The position numbers and the translations under genes are program-made. The notes below the pieces were generated by a model that worked only from the letters and a program-made list of their open reading frames with translations, did no database searches and was not told the DNA's origin. Of a stretch of DNA of 12,923 bases, positions 1-6,061 are shown in pieces (position 1 is the first letter of the stretch; every line of letters starts with the position of its first letter). Source of the DNA: an uncultured Eubacteriales bacterium. Lineage in GTDB: Bacteria; Bacillota; Clostridia; Christensenellales; Aristaeellaceae. The stretch spans positions 1 through 12,923 of the forward strand of contig USCR01000060.1 of NCBI GenBank assembly GCA_900553295.1. Direction: 5' to 3'.

Positions 1-526
1 CCCAGATAGGCCGCCCCGTGCTTGACGATGGAGAGCCCCAGTCCCGTGCCGCCGGAGGAATGGCTCTTGTCCACCCGGTAAAACCGCTCGAATACCCGGC
101 CCTGGGCCTCCCGGGGAATGCCGATGCCGGTGTCCGCCACCGTGATCCGGGGGCCGAAGGCGGTATTTTCCACCGTGACGGTGACGCTGCCGTTCGCCCG
201 GTTGTAGGCGATGGCGTTGTCGCAGAGGTTGTAGACGATCTCCTCCACGATCTGGGGTACGCCCCGCACCAGAGCCTCGCCGCCCTGGAGCCGGGTGGTC
301 ACCTGTTTCCGCTGGGCCGCCGGAGCCAGCTGCTCCAGGACGGCTCGCGCCTCCTCGTACAGATCCACGGTCTCCCACTGGCCCAGGCCGCCGCCCTCGT
401 CCAGGCGGGACAGCTTGATGATGTCGTTCACCAGCCCGATGAGCCGCTCCGTCTCCCGGTGGATGTTCCCGGCGAAGTGGGGGACGTCCTCCGGCTTCAC
501 CAAACCGTTCTGCAGGATCTCCGCCT
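1..526 (-). CDS. Sensor histidine kinase, PhoR-like, catalytic half only (partial, runs off window edge)
   Basis: Translating the minus strand gives a dimerisation-helix remnant (AEILQNGLVKPEDV, then HRETERLIGLVNDIIKLSRLDEG), followed by a HATPase_c ATP-binding domain. The domain shows the N box (EEIVYNLCDNAIAYN), the G1 box (VADTGIGIP), the F box (VFERFYRVDKSHS) and the G2 box (GGTGLGLSIVKHG). These are the diagnostic motifs of PhoR/WalK-type two-component sensor kinases, which phosphorylate a partner response regulator. The sensor, membrane and phospho-acceptor His parts are absent: just before AEIL the frame becomes a piece of a methyltransferase gene. The C-terminus is cut by the window edge. 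The kinase family is clear; which signal it senses cannot be told. Confidence 0.85.
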
Positions 527-635
527 GCCGGCGGGTGACCTGATAAAACGACTGCGGTGATAAACGGAACCGCAGGCCGCACAGCTCGTCCGTGATCCAT
601 TCCCGCCCCCACAGGACAAAGCCCTTGCCGCCGCT
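516..635 (-). pseudogene. Fragment of 23S rRNA (uracil-5-)-methyltransferase, RlmD/RumA type
   Basis: In the same minus-strand frame as the kinase fragment, about 38 residues read VLWGREWITDELCGLRF then RLSPQSFYQV and RRQAEIL. The pattern LWG..-I-D-LCGL-F-SP-SFYQVN--QAE-LY is typical of the segment just before the SAM-binding domain of RlmD/RumA-type uracil methyltransferases. Only this stretch is present; neither the TRAM domain nor the catalytic Cys region is here. It joins the kinase piece at a shared stretch coding AEIL (around 516-527), so the junction has microhomology. It cannot be functional as it stands. Confidence 0.6.
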
Positions 636-735
636 CCGGCCCCAGGGCAGCCCCTCTTTCCGGTTCCACCGGCACAGCACCCAGGCCAGGGGCAGCAGCA
701 GCAGCGCCCCCTCGATGAGCAGCACCAGCCCCACA
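636..735 (-). pseudogene. Short hydrophobic fragment resembling the N-terminus of TrkH potassium transporter
   Basis: The minus strand reads GLVLLIEGALLLLPLAWVL, one transmembrane helix, followed by a basic stretch (CRWNRKEGLPWG). The pattern LGLLLLIEAALLLLPLLVAL is typical of the first helix of TrkH-family potassium uptake subunits. I make the match by eye, on one helix only, so it is tentative. It is in frame with the RlmD-like piece downstream and out of frame with the sugar permease upstream; the switch falls in the GC-rich run at about 728-736. It may instead be the membrane helix of another protein. Confidence 0.35.
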
Positions 736-1210
736 CATTATCGTACAGGTCCAGGGCGTTGATGGTTTGCAAAAGGGGAATCAGGATGGCCTGGAAGGGC
801 AGGTAGGTGGCCGCCACCAGGGCGATGAAAAAGACGTTGTTCAGCCGGAACTTCCACTTGCTCAGGGCATAGGCGCATACCGAGCCCAGGAACACCGACC
901 CCGCCGCGCCGAAAAGGGTAATCATCAGGGAGATACCCAGGGGCTGACCCAGCTCCTCCATGGCGCTGGCATACCCCTCCAGGGTCCACTGGCTGGGCGG
1001 CGTGATGGGCGTAGTAGTCATTACCTCGCTGTTGGTTTTGAAGGAGGTCATCACCGTGCCCCAGAAGGGCAGCATGTAAAACACCAGAAAGGCCACCATA
1101 ATCAGGTAGTACACCACATGCAGCACGGTCATGTGCCAGCGGGGCTTCACCTTTACAGTCTGGGCCTGCTGGGCCGCTTTGCTGCGCTCAATGTTCAATT
1201 CGCTTGGCAT
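735..1210 (-). CDS. Carbohydrate ABC transporter permease, MalG-like (CUT1 family), 3' end lost
   Basis: This is one of the two inner-membrane permeases of a CUT1 sugar importer. It starts at an ATG behind a good Shine-Dalgarno (AGGAGGAAG), right after the partner permease stops. About 158 residues are recognisable: a short cytoplasmic head, a first helix (VVYYLIMVAFLVFYMLPFWG), the MTSFKT motif, then helices around LMITLFGAAGSVFLGSVCAYAL and FFIALVAATYLPFQAILIPLL, ending LDLYDNVWG. The family is usually about 280 residues, so the EAA loop that contacts the ATPase and the last helices are missing. The open frame continues to 497, but those residues (CCSSRGRCCCC...) are out-of-frame reading of the joined fragments. 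Probably non-functional if the junction is real. Confidence 0.8.
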
Positions 1211-1211
1211 A

Positions 1212-1302
1212 TCAGCACTTCCTCCTGTTCGTCCAGTAGGTCAGCGGCAGGATCAGCACCAGCACCAGCGCCAGCAGGAAGCAGCTGATGGCCGCGGAAT
1301 AC
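1212..1302 (-). CDS. Sugar ABC transporter permease, MalF/UgpA-like, C-terminal tail only
   Basis: The minus strand reads GYSAAISCFLLALVLVLIL then PLTYWTNRRKC and a stop. GY-AAIS followed by a long hydrophobic helix and a short basic tail is the usual end of the first permease of CUT1 sugar importers. The stop codon is 1 base upstream of the MalG-like ATG, the normal malF-malG order, so this end of the cluster is colinear with a genuine transporter operon. All sequence 5' of the last helix is absent because at about 1302 the DNA switches to an unrelated plus-strand kinase. Confidence 0.65.
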
Positions 1303-1978
1303 CCTCAATGAAATCGCCATGCGCGAGGGCACCCTGCAGGCGCAGCTAAGCGCCCTGCAAACGCAAATCAACCCCCAATTTGTGTACAATACCCTGAACA
1401 TCATCAGCGCCAAGTCCATGGAAAGCGGCAACTATGAGGTCATTGAAATCTGCGACCAGTTTGCGCAGATGCTGCGCTACGCCACCGATACCCGCTCCCG
1501 TACCGCCACCATGGCCGAGGAGCTGGAAAACGTCCGTTACTACCTGATGCTCTCCAAGGCGCGCTATGAGGATAACCTGGAATTCACCATCGACGTTCCC
1601 GATAACCTCAACGCCCTGGTGGTGCCCAAGCTAACCCTGCAACCGCTGGTGGAAAACGCGCTGAACCATGGCTTCAACGGCAGCAATGCCCTGCGCAAGC
1701 TATGGATTACCGGGAAAATCCACCAGGGAGAGTTTATCCTGGAGATTCGGGACAACGGTAATGGCTTCTCGGAAGACATGCTACGGCAGTTGCGGTACCA
1801 AATCAGCCGGGTAGAGGCCAACAGTCTGTCCATTGAAAGCAGCGGTGAACGCATTGGCCTGATCAATACCTGTCTGCGGCTGCATTATTACAGCAAGGGC
1901 ACCATGCACATGACCCTGCGCAACGATCAAGGCGCGGTGGTGACGCTCACCTTCCCGCACAGGGAAGAAAAGCAATAA
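1301..1978 (+). CDS. Sensor histidine kinase, YesM/LytS type (His_kinase + HATPase), 5' truncated, acceptor His replaced by Gln
   Basis: The frame is open from the junction (first ATG at 1319). It holds the linker coil (REGTLQAQLSALQTQ), the His_kinase box INPQFVYNTLNII, then HATPase_c with LQPLVENALNHGF, DNGNGF and GERIGLINTCLRL. This is the family that pairs with AraC-type response regulators, often beside sugar ABC transporters. The HAMP and extracellular sensor region expected upstream (300 residues or more) is missing. The family box is INPHFLYNTL, where His is phosphorylated; here codon 1376-1378 is CAA (Gln), so autophosphorylation should be lost unless this is a sequencing error. It ends in TAA directly before a terminator hairpin. 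Confidence 0.85.
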   Translation, partial: TLNEIAMREGTLQAQLSALQTQINPQFVYNTLNIISAKSMESGNYEVIEICDQFAQMLRYATDTRSRTATMAEELENVRYYLMLSKARYEDNLEFTIDVPDNLNALVVPKLTLQPLVENALNHGFNGSNALRKLWITGKIHQGEFILEIRDNGNGFSEDMLRQLRYQISRVEANSLSIESSGERIGLINTCLRLHYYSKGTMHMTLRNDQGAVVTLTFPHREEKQ

Positions 1979-2015
1979 AAAAGCAAGGGCCCTGCGAATT
2001 ACGCAGCGCCCTTTT
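1977..2015. terminator. Bidirectional intrinsic terminator between convergent genes
   Basis: Hairpin AGGGC-c-CTGCG / CGCAG-c-GCCCT (1986-1996 with 2002-2012) with loop aatta. On the plus strand it is followed by TTTT. On the minus strand it is followed by TTGCTTTTTT. It lies directly after the YesM-type kinase stop and can serve the converging C39-peptidase gene too. It also forms the first stem of repeat copy A. Confidence 0.7.
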
Positions 2016-2140
2016 GCGAGGAAGCCAATTTGGCCAACCAGAGGTCGTCCGAATTGGCAAGAAATTGATTTTACAAGCAGAATCAACAACCCGCCCCGTC
2101 GGCAAAGCCGCCGGATACGAAGGAAAGTGAGAGGAACTGC
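1983..2140 (+). repeat. Structured intergenic element, copy A
   Basis: Order of parts: first hairpin; the linker CTTTTGCGAGGAAG (2011-2024), identical in copy C; a main stem CCAATTTGG (2025-2033) and CCGAATTGG (2049-2057) enclosing a 15-nt loop CCAACCAGAGGTCGT; a second stem TTGATT (2065-2070) and AATCAA (2081-2086) with CAAGCA in the loop; then a less regular tail matching copy B (ACCCGCC, GCAAA, CGAAGGAAAGTGAGAGG-like). Copies B and C pair the same stems with different bases. It lies downstream of a plus-strand gene. Not a known RNA family to me; the 3' boundary is uncertain. Confidence 0.6.
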
Positions 2141-2161
2141 GGCCCACGGAGAGTCTCCGCC

Positions 2162-2944
2162 CTATTCCTGCGCCCTTCGCCGCCATTGGCAAAAGCATAC
2201 CACCGTGCTGTCCACATATTTTTCAAAGGTGGCGGCAATGATTTTCTTTTTTACAGGATTGAACCGAATGCGGAAAACATGCACCTTTCCCCCATCCCTG
2301 CTGTTCCCGGCGGGGTCCACCACCCAGAAGCCGTTTTCCTTTTCGGTGCGCGCCACGATCAGCAGCGCGTGGGTCGCGCCCGTGGATTTGCGGAAATACA
2401 TGTACACGGGCGAATAGCTGCTGTCCTGCTCGTACAGGGCATACATCTGGTCGAAAATATACTGGGTAAAGGTCACCCGCTCCACGCTCTCCAGGGCCTG
2501 GGTTACTTTGTCATAGGGCTCCTCCAGGTTGCGCGTACCCATCAGCGCGCTCATGTCCCCCGGCGTGCAGTCCACCCCCAGGTAGGACAGCGCCATCGAA
2601 TATACCGCCCGGGTACACATGTTGCCGCAATAATACTTGTATTGCTGGCCCACGCCATAGGTTCGCTGGGTCAGGTCCAGGGGGTCGCCTTCCTCGCCCC
2701 CCAGCCAGTACCAGCCCACAAAGGTGGGGTCCTCGGCGATGTCCTGGGCAATGTGCCGCACGCGCCCGGCCTCCACCTCCTTGGCCGAAGGAATCCCGTC
2801 ATCCGCTTCCTCCAGGCCAAAGTCCACCCAGGCCTCCACCTCTTCCCTGGTGCTGCACTGTGGCAGTGCCCGGGGCGTCTCCGCCCGGGCGCACGGCGCA
2901 AGCGCCAGGATCATCAGCATCAGGCAAAGCACTTTTCTCCCCAT
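2162..2944 (-). CDS. Secreted cysteine peptidase-like protein, C39/papain-like fold
   Basis: 260 residues. A signal peptide (MGRKVLCLMLMILALAP) ends in ARA, fitting signal peptidase I cleavage before Glu22. The core shows a C39-like arrangement: Gln100/101, Cys106 in YYCGNMC and the helix MALSYLG, then His192 in GATHALLIV and Asp210 in FWVVDPAGN, giving a plausible Cys-His-Asp triad and oxyanion Gln. Cys110 is an alternative nucleophile. Such domains cut peptides (bacteriocin leaders, cell-wall or secreted proteins), but the substrate is unknown and no ABC transporter is fused. AAAGGAG lies 7 bases before the ATG and sets the start. It diverges from the caspase-like gene, so both may be expressed together from the shared upstream region. 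Confidence 0.7.
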   Translation of the reverse strand: MGRKVLCLMLMILALAPCARAETPRALPQCSTREEVEAWVDFGLEEADDGIPSAKEVEAGRVRHIAQDIAEDPTFVGWYWLGGEEGDPLDLTQRTYGVGQQYKYYCGNMCTRAVYSMALSYLGVDCTPGDMSALMGTRNLEEPYDKVTQALESVERVTFTQYIFDQMYALYEQDSSYSPVYMYFRKSTGATHALLIVARTEKENGFWVVDPAGNSRDGGKVHVFRIRFNPVKKKIIAATFEKYVDSTVVCFCQWRRRAQE

Positions 2945-3070
2945 GGCGCAGCTCCTTTCTCCCCCGGTGTGGCACGGTGTTTCTTATGTTTTCATTCCCA
3001 TCAGACCTGTAAAAGGCATTTCGCCGCCCTGTGCATATAAAAGAAACGATTGAGCGGCCCCCATGCCTGC

Positions 3071-3104
3071 CATTTTCCCGAAAATGATCGAGAATTTTCA
3101 AAAT
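3071..3104. promoter_or_regulatory. Candidate operator: two adjacent AT-rich palindromes between divergent protease genes
   Basis: CATTTTC-cc-GAAAATG (3071-3086) is a perfect palindrome. It is followed by ATTTT-c-AAAAT (3094-3104). Both sit mid-way in the 247-bp region 2945-3191 that separates the two divergent secreted peptidase genes, and stand out from GC-rich surroundings. I find no convincing -35/-10 pair on either side; TAAAAT at 3154-3159 and TATCAT at 3164-3169 are possible -10 boxes for the plus gene. The role as a protein-binding site is inferred. Confidence 0.35.
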
Positions 3105-3191
3105 CTTCATTTTTCGCCGAACATTTCCGCTCCCATATTCGTCTAATATGGTGTAAAATAGGTTATCATCGTCTGAAAGGGGGGGAGCGGC

Positions 3192-4697
3192 ATGGGAAAG
3201 CGGCTGGCACATGGGCTGCTGACGCTGGCGTTGCTTCTGCTGCTCCTGCCCACCGCCAGCGCCGAGAGCGTTCGCCGTGCGCTGGTCATGGGCTTTGATT
3301 CCTTCCTTTCGCAGCCCTCCACGTCGCCTTCCTCGGCCAACAACGTAAGCCAGGTGGCGGAGGCCCTCAGCGGTGGCGCCATGAACCTGAACCAGCTGAT
3401 TACCCACCTGGACGACATCGCTTCCGTGGACGCCTTTGCCCAGGCGGTGGCAGAGGCCTTTGACGGCGCCACGGAAGAGGATGTGAGCTATTTCTACATC
3501 AGCACCCACGGCGTATGGGAGCGCGGCATGGCAAACGGCGACTTGCAGCTGCTGCTGTCGGACGGGGTTTCGGAGGTGGGCATCACCGCCCGGGAAATGC
3601 GCCGCATCTTTGACACCGTCCCCGGCACCAAGGTGCTATTCATTGACGCCTGCCGCAGCGGCGCCATGCTGGGCAAGGGCATGCACGCGCCCTTTGAAAA
3701 TGTGTTTCAGGGGGAGGATTACAAGGTGCTGTGCTCCTCCGGCGGCGCGGAGGAAAGCTGGTTCTGGGCCGGGAACGCCCAGGGCGGCGCGCTGACCGGC
3801 GCGGGGTATTTCTCCGGCGCGCTGGTCAACGGCATCAGCCCCAAGGGCAGCTATGGCGCCGATATCAACGACGACGGCGCCGTTACCCTGGCGGAGCTGA
3901 CCGCCTATCTGCTGGAAAACCACGGCGCTTCCACCCCCCAGGTCTACCCGGAAGAGGATGACTTCGTCCTGTTCACCTATGATGTGGAGTCCTATTCCGG
4001 CAGGCGCCGGGATGCCGCCATGGAGGGCATCACCTTTGATTCGGTGGTGCTCAGCGCGGAGCATCCCAAGCTGGATTTTTCCTTCACCATGCTGCGCCCG
4101 GTACAGGTGATTTATCAAATGGTTTATTACGGCGCGGACGGTTGGCAGTTTGACAAGGCGCAATTCATCTATGACAATGCCGAGCGTTACGGCGCCTACG
4201 GCGACCAGCAGGGCGTGCTCTCCCCCGGCTACAAGCAGCGGAGCCTGACCCTGAGCGCCCTGGACAGCGACGATTACGGCTATGTGCTGGTACAAATTCT
4301 TACCCGGGAGGAGGACAAGCTGACCGTGCAGTCCTCCCGGGTGATTTGCGTTCCTCCCGCCAGCGGCGACCCGCTGCTGGAGATTCTCTTGCCCGAGGCC
4401 TTCTCCCCCCAGGTGGGGCAGGAATTGAACATGGTGGTGCATCACCAGTACCCCTGTGAGCTCACCGTATGGATTGAAAACATGGAGGGGGAAGTGGTGT
4501 ACCGTCTGGCTTCCCGCCAGCCCACCCGCCCCCAGCGGCTGCTGCCCCTGGGCAGCACCCTGTGCTGGAACGGCAAAATCCGGGACGGCGCCTACGCCCC
4601 CGAGGGGAGCTATCGCGTGCGGGTTCAGGCCTACATTGGCGAGGCCAGCTATGAGATCCTTTCCCAGCCCTTTCTGTTGCTCTCCCCCCAAGGGTAA
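3192..4697 (+). CDS. Secreted caspase-like (C14/metacaspase) peptidase with EF-hand loop and FlgD-like Ig domain
   Basis: 501 residues. Signal peptide 1-24 (LLTLALLLLLLPTASA|E). A caspase-fold domain spans about 28-265: the catalytic His106 is in FYISTHGVWE and Cys154 in VLFIDACRSGAM, the standard His-Gly / DACRSG dyad of peptidase C14. Residues 224-235 (DINDDGAVTLAE) form a canonical EF-hand loop with ligands at D224, N226, D228 and E235, suggesting calcium control or stability. A middle beta-rich region follows. Residues about 395-490 end in WNGKIRDGAYAPEGSYRVRV, the signature of a FlgD-type Ig-like domain. It probably acts outside the cell; substrate unknown. The start is set by a G-rich Shine-Dalgarno (GGGGGGGAG). 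It is divergent from another secreted cysteine peptidase and followed by repeat copy B and a terminator. Confidence 0.85.
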   Translation: MGKRLAHGLLTLALLLLLLPTASAESVRRALVMGFDSFLSQPSTSPSSANNVSQVAEALSGGAMNLNQLITHLDDIASVDAFAQAVAEAFDGATEEDVSYFYISTHGVWERGMANGDLQLLLSDGVSEVGITAREMRRIFDTVPGTKVLFIDACRSGAMLGKGMHAPFENVFQGEDYKVLCSSGGAEESWFWAGNAQGGALTGAGYFSGALVNGISPKGSYGADINDDGAVTLAELTAYLLENHGASTPQVYPEEDDFVLFTYDVESYSGRRRDAAMEGITFDSVVLSAEHPKLDFSFTMLRPVQVIYQMVYYGADGWQFDKAQFIYDNAERYGAYGDQQGVLSPGYKQRSLTLSALDSDDYGYVLVQILTREEDKLTVQSSRVICVPPASGDPLLEILLPEAFSPQVGQELNMVVHHQYPCELTVWIENMEGEVVYRLASRQPTRPQRLLPLGSTLCWNGKIRDGAYAPEGSYRVRVQAYIGEASYEILSQPFLLLSPQG

Positions 4698-4724
4698 AGG
4701 CGAACCCCCCGTGACGGGAGATTT

Positions 4725-4890
4725 TCCGCTGCGTATGGAAAAAGCGGCCCATTCGGTCAACGAATGATCGCCCGAATGGGTAAGGAATGGATTTCGCAAG
4801 CAAGCTCCATGACCCGCCAGGCCAGCAAAACCGTCTTGCATGAACGAAAGTCAGAGGGGCTTTCTCCCCTCCGACACCTTCCGAATGTTT
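4725..4890 (+). repeat. Structured intergenic element, copy B
   Basis: Main stem CCCATTCGG (4748-4756) and CCGAATGGG (4772-4780), nine perfect pairs, around a 15-nt loop TCAACGAATGATCGC. The second stem is ATGGA (4787-4791) and TCCAT (4806-4810), loop containing CGCAAGCA. The tail resembles copy A, then comes hairpin GAGGGG / CCCCTC (4854-4871). The last 25 bases (from the CCCCTC arm to GAATGTTT) match copy C at 23 of 25 positions. It follows the caspase-like gene on the same strand. The 5' hairpin region (TTTTCC / GGAAAA, 4733-4742) is not similar in sequence to A or C. Confidence 0.6.
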
Positions 4891-4902
4891 GGAACTCGCT
4901 CC

Positions 4903-4935
4903 GGGAAACCGCCGTGACAGGAGGTTTCCCGTTTT
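4903..4935 (+). terminator. Intrinsic terminator after the caspase-like gene
   Basis: Arms GGGAAACCGCC (4903-4913) and GGAGGTTTCCC (4920-4930) pair over 11 positions with one G/A mismatch, followed by GTTTT. It is the first T-tailed hairpin downstream of the caspase-like gene and repeat copy B. Within the 405 bases between that gene and the tRNA, I see nothing else in 4936-5057. Confidence 0.7.
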
Positions 4936-5057
4936 GCTGTTCCCCATCTATTTTTTCAAAGAAGCATGGATTGGCTTTCCCCTGCCGTAACAGCCCTTGC
5001 GCGGCACCGCGCCCCCGGAACGTCATGGCAGCTGAAAAATCAAATCTTCCCAAAGTA

Positions 5058-5096
5058 CAAAGAAAAACGGGAAACCTCTCACACGAGGTTTCCCGT
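5058..5096 (-). terminator. Intrinsic terminator of the tRNA-Ala transcript
   Basis: Twelve-pair perfect hairpin ACGGGAAACCTC (5067-5078) with GAGGTTTCCCGT (5085-5096), loop of 6. On the minus strand it is followed by TTTTTCTTT, a good T-tract, 7 bases past the tRNA 3' end. On the plus strand it is followed by only TTTG, so it may also backstop plus-strand transcripts. Confidence 0.8.
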
Positions 5097-5102
5097 TTTG
5101 CG

Positions 5103-5175
5103 TGGAGCATAGCGGATTCGAACCGCTGACCCCAACACTGCCAGTGTTGTGCGCTACCAGCTGCGCTAATGCCCC
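5103..5175 (-). tRNA. tRNA-Ala, anticodon GGC
   Basis: 73 nt on the minus strand. The acceptor stem GGGGCAT pairs with ATGCTCC (one G-U), discriminator A. The D arm contains AGCGCAGCTGGTAGCGC. The anticodon arm is CAACA-CTGGCAG-TGTTG, with anticodon GGC reading Ala codon GCC. The T arm is AGCGGTTCGAATCCGCT. The 3' CCA is not encoded (the genome continues CGC), so it must be added by tRNA nucleotidyltransferase. It has its own promoter upstream and terminator downstream. Confidence 0.95.
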
Positions 5176-5188
5176 GCGAACGATATAT

Positions 5189-5217
5189 AGTATAGCACAC
5201 AACCGGCAGTCTGTAAA
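5189..5217 (-). promoter_or_regulatory. Sigma-A promoter of tRNA-Ala
   Basis: On the minus strand, TTTACA (5212-5217), a 17-base spacer and TATACT (5189-5194), close to consensus, ending 13 bases before the tRNA 5' end. It sits in an AT-rich gap between the acetyltransferase stop and the tRNA. Confidence 0.8.
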
Positions 5218-5246
5218 GGGGTAAATTGACATTTTTTCGAAAAAAA

Positions 5247-5810
5247 TTACTGCGCCTTTGCCTCCCACGCCTCCCGAAGTATGGCATAGGCCGCAATGTC
5301 CAGGTACTGGCCGTTGGCGGCCTTGAAGTATTCCCGGCGGATGCCTTCCAGGGTGAGGCCGCATTTGCGGGCCACGGCCCCGGAGCCTGGATTTTTCACC
5401 GCGTGGGTGATCTCCACCCGATGGACATGCACCTCCCGGAACAGGAAGTCCACCACCGCCCGGGCCGCCTCGGTCATGTAGCCGCGGTTCCAGCAGGCGG
5501 CGCTTAGGCAGTAGCCCAGGGCCACCCGCTCGGAGCGCTCGTCCACCTCCACCACGGAGATATTGCCAATCAGGCGGTCCCGGGCACGGATGGCCCAGTT
5601 GTAGTAATCCGCCTTGGGGTACTGGGCGCACCAGCTTTCCAGCAGCTGCCGGGTGAGCTCCGGGCTGGTATGAGGCGGCCAGGTGAGAAAGCGCGTCACC
5701 TGCGGATCGCTGGCCCAGCCGTCATACATGGCCCGGGCATCCTCCGGGGAAAAGCGGTCCAGGGTCAGCCGTGGGGTATGTAGGGTTTGTGTGCCTTGAT
5801 GGGTCAGCAT
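5247..5810 (-). CDS. GNAT acetyltransferase, RimJ/RimL-like
   Basis: 187 residues with the Acetyltransf_3 layout. The N-terminal TPRLTLDRFSPEDARAMY is the typical RimJ/L opening. The acetyl-CoA core is about 75-150, with WAIRARDRLIGNI, the ALGYCL strand, motif A region CWNRGYMTEA (106-115), and the C-terminal KNPGSGAVARKCGLTLEG where the family has N..S..v.ek.GF. Likely role: N-acetylation of a protein N-terminus, amino sugar or antibiotic; the substrate cannot be told. AAAGGAG lies 7 bases before the ATG. I see no promoter between it and the terminator 52 bases upstream, so expression may depend on read-through of that terminator. No clear terminator separates it from the tRNA promoter. Confidence 0.85.
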   Translation of the reverse strand: MLTHQGTQTLHTPRLTLDRFSPEDARAMYDGWASDPQVTRFLTWPPHTSPELTRQLLESWCAQYPKADYYNWAIRARDRLIGNISVVEVDERSERVALGYCLSAACWNRGYMTEAARAVVDFLFREVHVHRVEITHAVKNPGSGAVARKCGLTLEGIRREYFKAANGQYLDIAAYAILREAWEAKAQ

Positions 5811-5862
5811 GTGCCTATCTCCTTTCTGAAAATATCCAGGGTGTGGTGGGCAGCGGGGAAAA

Positions 5863-5904
5863 GAAAAAAGCGCGGGCCATGGTTTTTTACACCTGGCCCG
5901 CGCT
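5863..5904 (-). terminator. Intrinsic terminator / possible attenuator upstream of the acetyltransferase
   Basis: Minus strand: AGCGCGGGCCA (5894-5904) pairs perfectly over 11 positions with TGGCCCGCGCT (5869-5879), followed by a run of six T. It stands 20 bases after the stop of the 34-codon ORF and 52 bases before the acetyltransferase ATG. A second pairing, GGTGG...GCAGCG (5901-5914) with CGCTGCCCACC (5845-5855), overlaps the base of this hairpin and could compete with it. Confidence 0.85.
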
Positions 5905-5924
5905 GCCTGCCACCTGGCTGATGT

Positions 5925-6029
5925 TCAGCCGGCGGCTCCCCAAGCAGGGTACGGCAAAGCAGGCCTGTTTCCTGCGTACATGCCAGGAACAGACCACATG
6001 CCGTGTGCGTAACCGCGGCGGTTGCTCAT
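5925..6029 (-). CDS. Small ORF, 34 residues, with its own promoter, RBS and terminator
   Basis: ATG at 6029 follows a perfect AAGGAGG (6039-6045) with 9 bases spacing; TGA at 5925-5927. The peptide begins MSNRRGYAHGMWSVP and ends PYPAWGAAG. It is rich in Gly, Pro and aromatic residues, has two Trp, no Cys, no signal peptide and no transmembrane helix. A consensus-like promoter lies just upstream and an intrinsic terminator just downstream, so it is a complete mini transcription unit. I recognise no family. It may be a genuine small protein or a regulatory leader peptide controlling read-through into the acetyltransferase. A hairpin GGCTGA/TCAGCC (5916-5930) overlaps its stop codon, which fits a ribosome-sensing leader. 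Confidence 0.65.
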   Translation of the reverse strand: MSNRRGYAHGMWSVPGMYAGNRPALPYPAWGAAG

Positions 6030-6061
6030 GCCGTCATCCCTCCTTGTTGAATATTGGGCCT

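Noticed and set aside
497..734. C-terminal 79 codons of the MalG-like open frame (CCSSRGRCCCC...)
   Set aside because: Out-of-frame reading of the TrkH-, RlmD- and kinase-like pieces; Cys/Arg-rich noise with no permease helices.
1983..2140. CRISPR array or integron attC sites as explanation for the repeated elements
   Set aside because: Copies are kilobases apart, not regularly spaced, and lack the attC core (GTTRRRY/RYYYAAC) and any integrase or cas gene.
2186..3040. Plus-strand open frame of 284 codons antisense to the C39-like gene
   Set aside because: Shadow frame running through the divergent promoter region, without a Shine-Dalgarno.
3636..4841. Minus-strand open frame of 401 codons antisense to the caspase-like gene
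   Set aside because: No motif or ribosome site; the plus strand has a signal peptide and complete caspase dyad.
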